From Volvox africanus (taxonomy: Eukaryota; Chlorophyta; Chlorophyceae; Chlamydomonadales; Volvocaceae), in assembly GCA_030268105.1 (NCBI GenBank), contig BSDZ01000080.1, positions 5,333,501 to 5,397,500 of the forward strand: DNA of 64,000 nt, read 5' to 3'. Shown here piece by piece: positions 61,096-64,000 of the stretch. The notes beneath the pieces were generated by a model, which was not told the DNA's origin, made no database searches, and saw only the letters and a program-made list of their open reading frames with translations. A program made the translations under genes and the position numbers. The number at the start of each line of letters is the position of its first letter. Within the stretch, counting starts at the first letter, position 1.

Positions 61096-62769
61096 TACGT
61101 AGAGCACATGTTGGCGGCTGTGATACGTCGTGTCTGGGGGGCCTGATTGCACGGCGGCGGACAACTGCACCCGACCGGATGAACGGGTCAACCATTTTGC
61201 AGGCAGGTTCCGTGGCTAGGTGACACGATCCAAAGCCCTCCCCAGCCCTGACTCCATAAATGGCTTTTCTTCTGCCACCGACAGCCGCGGCTGGCAACGA
61301 GTTCTCACCCATTCCAGCTGTCCGCTTGGTCAAGATGGACGGACCGCGGCAATTGAAGGACCGTGATTATCTGATTGATGTGTGTATGGGGCTCAGCAAG
61401 GGGGTGCGGGCTTCGGGTGGCTGTGAATAGACGTAATAATGGAGTCACAGGTGCTGCGTTGCGATGGGGGAAGCTTCCCGTGGAATTCGGCAGGGGATCT
61501 GTTTAGCGGCCAGCTGAGAATGCCTCACCCCATCGCACCGGCAACTTTGTGATGGTGGTTGTAAGGGTTAGATAAACCAGTTGTTTACGAGGGGCCTGCG
61601 CGGGCTTTTACAACAACCTCCAATTGTTGGTATTGTCTGCAACGAATCCCTTGAAAAAGAGGGCTCCCCTCTGCTCCTCTTGTCATATCTAAGCATTCCA
61701 TTGCAGCTGTCGTAACATCGCACGCACCACAGCGACATGCGACCCAACGCTGCCAAAGGTTCATGTAGCCAGTACATACACATAATTCCCTTCTTTGCAT
61801 AAGGCATCTCATAGCAAGCTCTTAACTGCTGCGCGGATACGGCCTGCTGGCCGAATAACGTGCTTTGGAGGCCAAGCTGTGGAACGAAATCGGTACTTAA
61901 TACAGCGTATTCCATGGTTTCATCCGGTTGCCCGGGCAGCATCGCCTTACGTCGCCGCTCATATCAACGGAATAAATCAAAACCCAGTTTCCATCTCACC
62001 TCAAGTTTGTAGACCCATCGCCGCACGAGTAAAACCTGCCCTACGGCAGGCAACCTAAGACGCTTTAAGGTATACACTGTACTACGCTACACAGCTCTCC
62101 GAGACATATGGTAAAAGTCACAAAAGCCAGACATACCACGTCACCTTCCAAGACATTACACAGTGTCAGCTCGTAGCAACAGCGGTAAACAGTTCCTTGT
62201 TTGCACTGTACACTACGAATGCGAACACCTGACAGGTCGCTCTTCTATTTCTGACGGTATGACACTTCCCTATATACGGTCACCAACAAACATGTATCGA
62301 CTACAGCCTGAAACAACCCTTGAAATGCCAAGGCCATGCTCTTCTCCGTGCATAAGGAAGTGTTAACCGTTGCTGCACCTGTAAGAACGTTCCTGTCCCT
62401 GCAAAAAGGAGACCCCCCTCTACAGCCTTCTCGGCAAATCTCACCGAAGGTGCTTGCCTGTGACTAACATACAAGCTGGCTGTGGGCCCCCAACGCCAAC
62501 TTGCGTTGACTCGGCCCTTCCAACTCCCGCTAAGCTCCAATAGTGACGAGCTCAAACTCTAGAAGGGACATGTTGTTTGACGTCTGTGGTCATAGGACAG
62601 CATTGAAAGCAGGTAAAGCTCTTATTTTGCAAACCATGTCATGCAGCAACGCAGTATGCGAGGCACAACGTATGCATGCAATAGGAAAGCACGAGGTCGA
62701 CTCGCAAAGCTACATCTCCAAAACAGGGACCAAAAGACACACTTACGTTAACGGGCCCTTGTAGATCAC
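61096..62769. other. Convergent region, WD40 gene / OB-fold gene
   Basis: About 1.7 kb. It holds the WD40 3'UTR (TGTAA at 61560-61564) and the unresolved last exon(s) and 3'UTR of the OB-fold gene. A possible 20-base exon on the minus strand lies after the TTTGCAG near 62402 and would encode GTGTFLQ; a further one may lie near 62160-62225. Neither is certain. Confidence 0.45.
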
Positions 62770-63201
62770 CTCCGGCCTCCACCAGTCCACCGTCGACAGA
62801 AATCCGCATTGATCCACGATACATATCAACTTTTGCTCCTTTTAATGTGATAATAGCTCCAGTTTGTGCGACGTCCACTGCACGTCGGAAGAATCGGTCA
62901 GCCAGCTGCGCAACGGGTGAATTGCAACCTTTTACATCCAGGACACGCACCCTGCTCATTGCGCGCCACAAAAACGATGATCCCCGTGCTGTCAGCTACC
63001 AGACACTCTGCTACTTTCACAGCTGAGGCTCTGGGCCCTCGTTGCCGGGTCATAACAGTTGTCGCATTGATGACCTGTATATAATAAGAATCAAATAATT
63101 ATCATTGTAGAAATGGCCTATCTGGCTTACACCATGCACACCTTGACAGTGAGTGTCAAGTTCTTCTGCTCAGGACGCAGGCTTATAATTGATGTAGACA
63201 T
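62770..63201 (-). CDS. OB-fold nucleic-acid-binding protein, SOSS-B/At4g28440-like (3' end unresolved)
   Basis: Predicted single-strand nucleic-acid-binding protein. Exons resolved on the minus strand: 63142-63201, 62951-63074, 62770-62877, phases consistent, covering about 97 residues; one or more short 3' exons lie below 62770. The start MSTSIISLRPEQKNLTLTVK matches the LxPxxxxLtl.vKV opening of the family. The next exon gives VAECLVADSTGIIVF and ARNEQ, the third VDVAQTGAIITLKGAKVDMY and RGSMRISVD: the core OB strands in the usual order. Family length is about 130-150 residues, so roughly 30-50 are missing. Partner proteins cannot be inferred. Confidence 0.8.
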
Positions 63202-63734
63202 TTTCAAATTGAACTGATACAGATTACCACAGTTTTAATCAATCTGCCGCTTGTGGGTGTCCATCGCTTGTGCCTACACAGAATGGTACCACGGAGCCGT
63301 ACAGGTAGGTGATATAAGCAAACAAATCTACTGCTGTTAGAATATGTAGTCGTTGATACTAAATCTATAACCTTAGGACTCTACAGGAAATATACTCAGG
63401 AGAAAAAAGGCGTATGTCAGTTGTCAGCTGACACCCTAACTGCGCGATTTCGCATTTTCAGGCCCAGCACCCACATAACCATACATTTCCTATTGTGATG
63501 TTACTGTTGAAGTTAGAAACTCAGGGAGTTTCAATCGTGTGTCCTCTTCAACTCTTGGATTGGTTTTCCAAACGTGGGCCTTCGGTCGAGTTCCTGTGAA
63601 GCTTATTAATGACGTCACAATTATTAAGCGCCAGTAATATCTAGTTTGAGGTGCTTAGAGGGATATCGCGATGTTCGGTGGGCGAAAACGTTTTCGGTCA
63701 TGCTGCGTATGCAGCATTAAACAACTTCCCTAGG
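63202..63734. promoter_or_regulatory. Divergent upstream region of the OB-fold gene
   Basis: Between the OB-fold start (minus strand) and the possible plus-strand exon at 63735. It should contain the OB-fold promoter. Nothing specific is recognisable. Confidence 0.35.
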
Positions 63735-64000
63735 TTGAAACGAGCGCCGTTTATGCTGGCTTAATGCAATTGGAACCTGGAGTTGCTGGATGGCTTCCTT
63801 CCGCTGGCGAGGGGCCGCTGGCAGAGGGCACGCCAAGCGCGAGGAAAACCAGCAGGAATGGCTTGCGAGAATGCTTATTAAGAATAGGTCAGGATGATGA
63901 TACCGAGGACTCAACCACACAGCTATCGATGGATGAAAGCGAGGCGCCGGGCCGCGCAGCAGGGGGTTGGCGTTCGTCCGTCCTTGCGCATAGTAAGGCA
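63735..64000 (+). CDS. Possible exon of an unidentified gene running off the window
   Basis: After a CCCTAG acceptor-like site the frame starting VETSAVYAGLMQLEPGVAGW stays open to the end of the window (88 codons). Composition is mixed and protein-like, with an acidic patch QDDDTEDSTTQLSMDESEA. No domain recognised. An in-frame ATG at 63764 could be a start instead. The upstream exon is unresolved, so this may be part of a real gene or a chance open frame. Confidence 0.35.

Overview
The window looks like nuclear DNA from a green alga, probably a chlorophyte of the volvocine type. The evidence is indirect: every recognisable gene is broken into many short, phase-consistent GT-AG exons; TGTAA motifs lie several hundred bases past most stop codons, as in chlorophyte polyadenylation signals; and the protein families are plant or algal in character (plant-type catalase, LWD/TTG1-like WD40 protein, EGF-exostosin glycosyltransferase). 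I built the gene models by reading frame, splice sites and family similarity together. No alignment was run.

Layout. 1-1683 (+): 3' part of a Mn-type superoxide dismutase. 4787-9127 (+): large glutamine/glycine-rich bZIP transcription factor with a fungal Yap/Pap1-like basic region, 5' end unresolved. 11327-16201 (+): GH125 alpha-mannosidase with an N-terminal membrane anchor, complete in 10 exons. 16.2-27.8 kb: gene-poor, repeat-rich stretch with decayed coding-like sequence, a dispersed 194-bp repeat, and a large inverted repeat (21624-23709) whose two arms are copies of an unknown spliced gene; one arm carries a 104-bp TG...CA insertion with a 5-bp target duplication. 27847-32714 (+): catalase, 14 exons. 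34927-48395 (-): EGF-like plus exostosin (GT47) glycosyltransferase, 23 exons and 902 residues, with a ~310-bp perfect hexamer array in one intron. 49249-53269 (+): eIF3 subunit M, 9 exons. 54163-54678 (-): multi-pass membrane protein of unknown function, 5' end unresolved. 56776-61095 (+): LWD1/TTG1-like WD40 protein, 9 exons. 62770-63201 (-): OB-fold nucleic-acid-binding protein, last exon unresolved. 63735-64000 (+): possible exon of a gene running off the window.

How the genes relate. They are mostly independent housekeeping genes: translation initiation, secretory-pathway glycan processing, nuclear regulation. One loose theme is oxidative stress: Mn-SOD, a Yap/Pap1-like bZIP and catalase lie within 33 kb on the same strand. 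The glycan theme is shared by the GH125 mannosidase and the exostosin glycosyltransferase, both with secretory-pathway N-termini. Nothing looks like an operon. Pairs on opposite strands (exostosin/eIF3M, membrane protein/WD40, OB-fold/terminal exon) share divergent upstream regions of about 0.5-2.1 kb. I found no rRNA, tRNA or CRISPR array.
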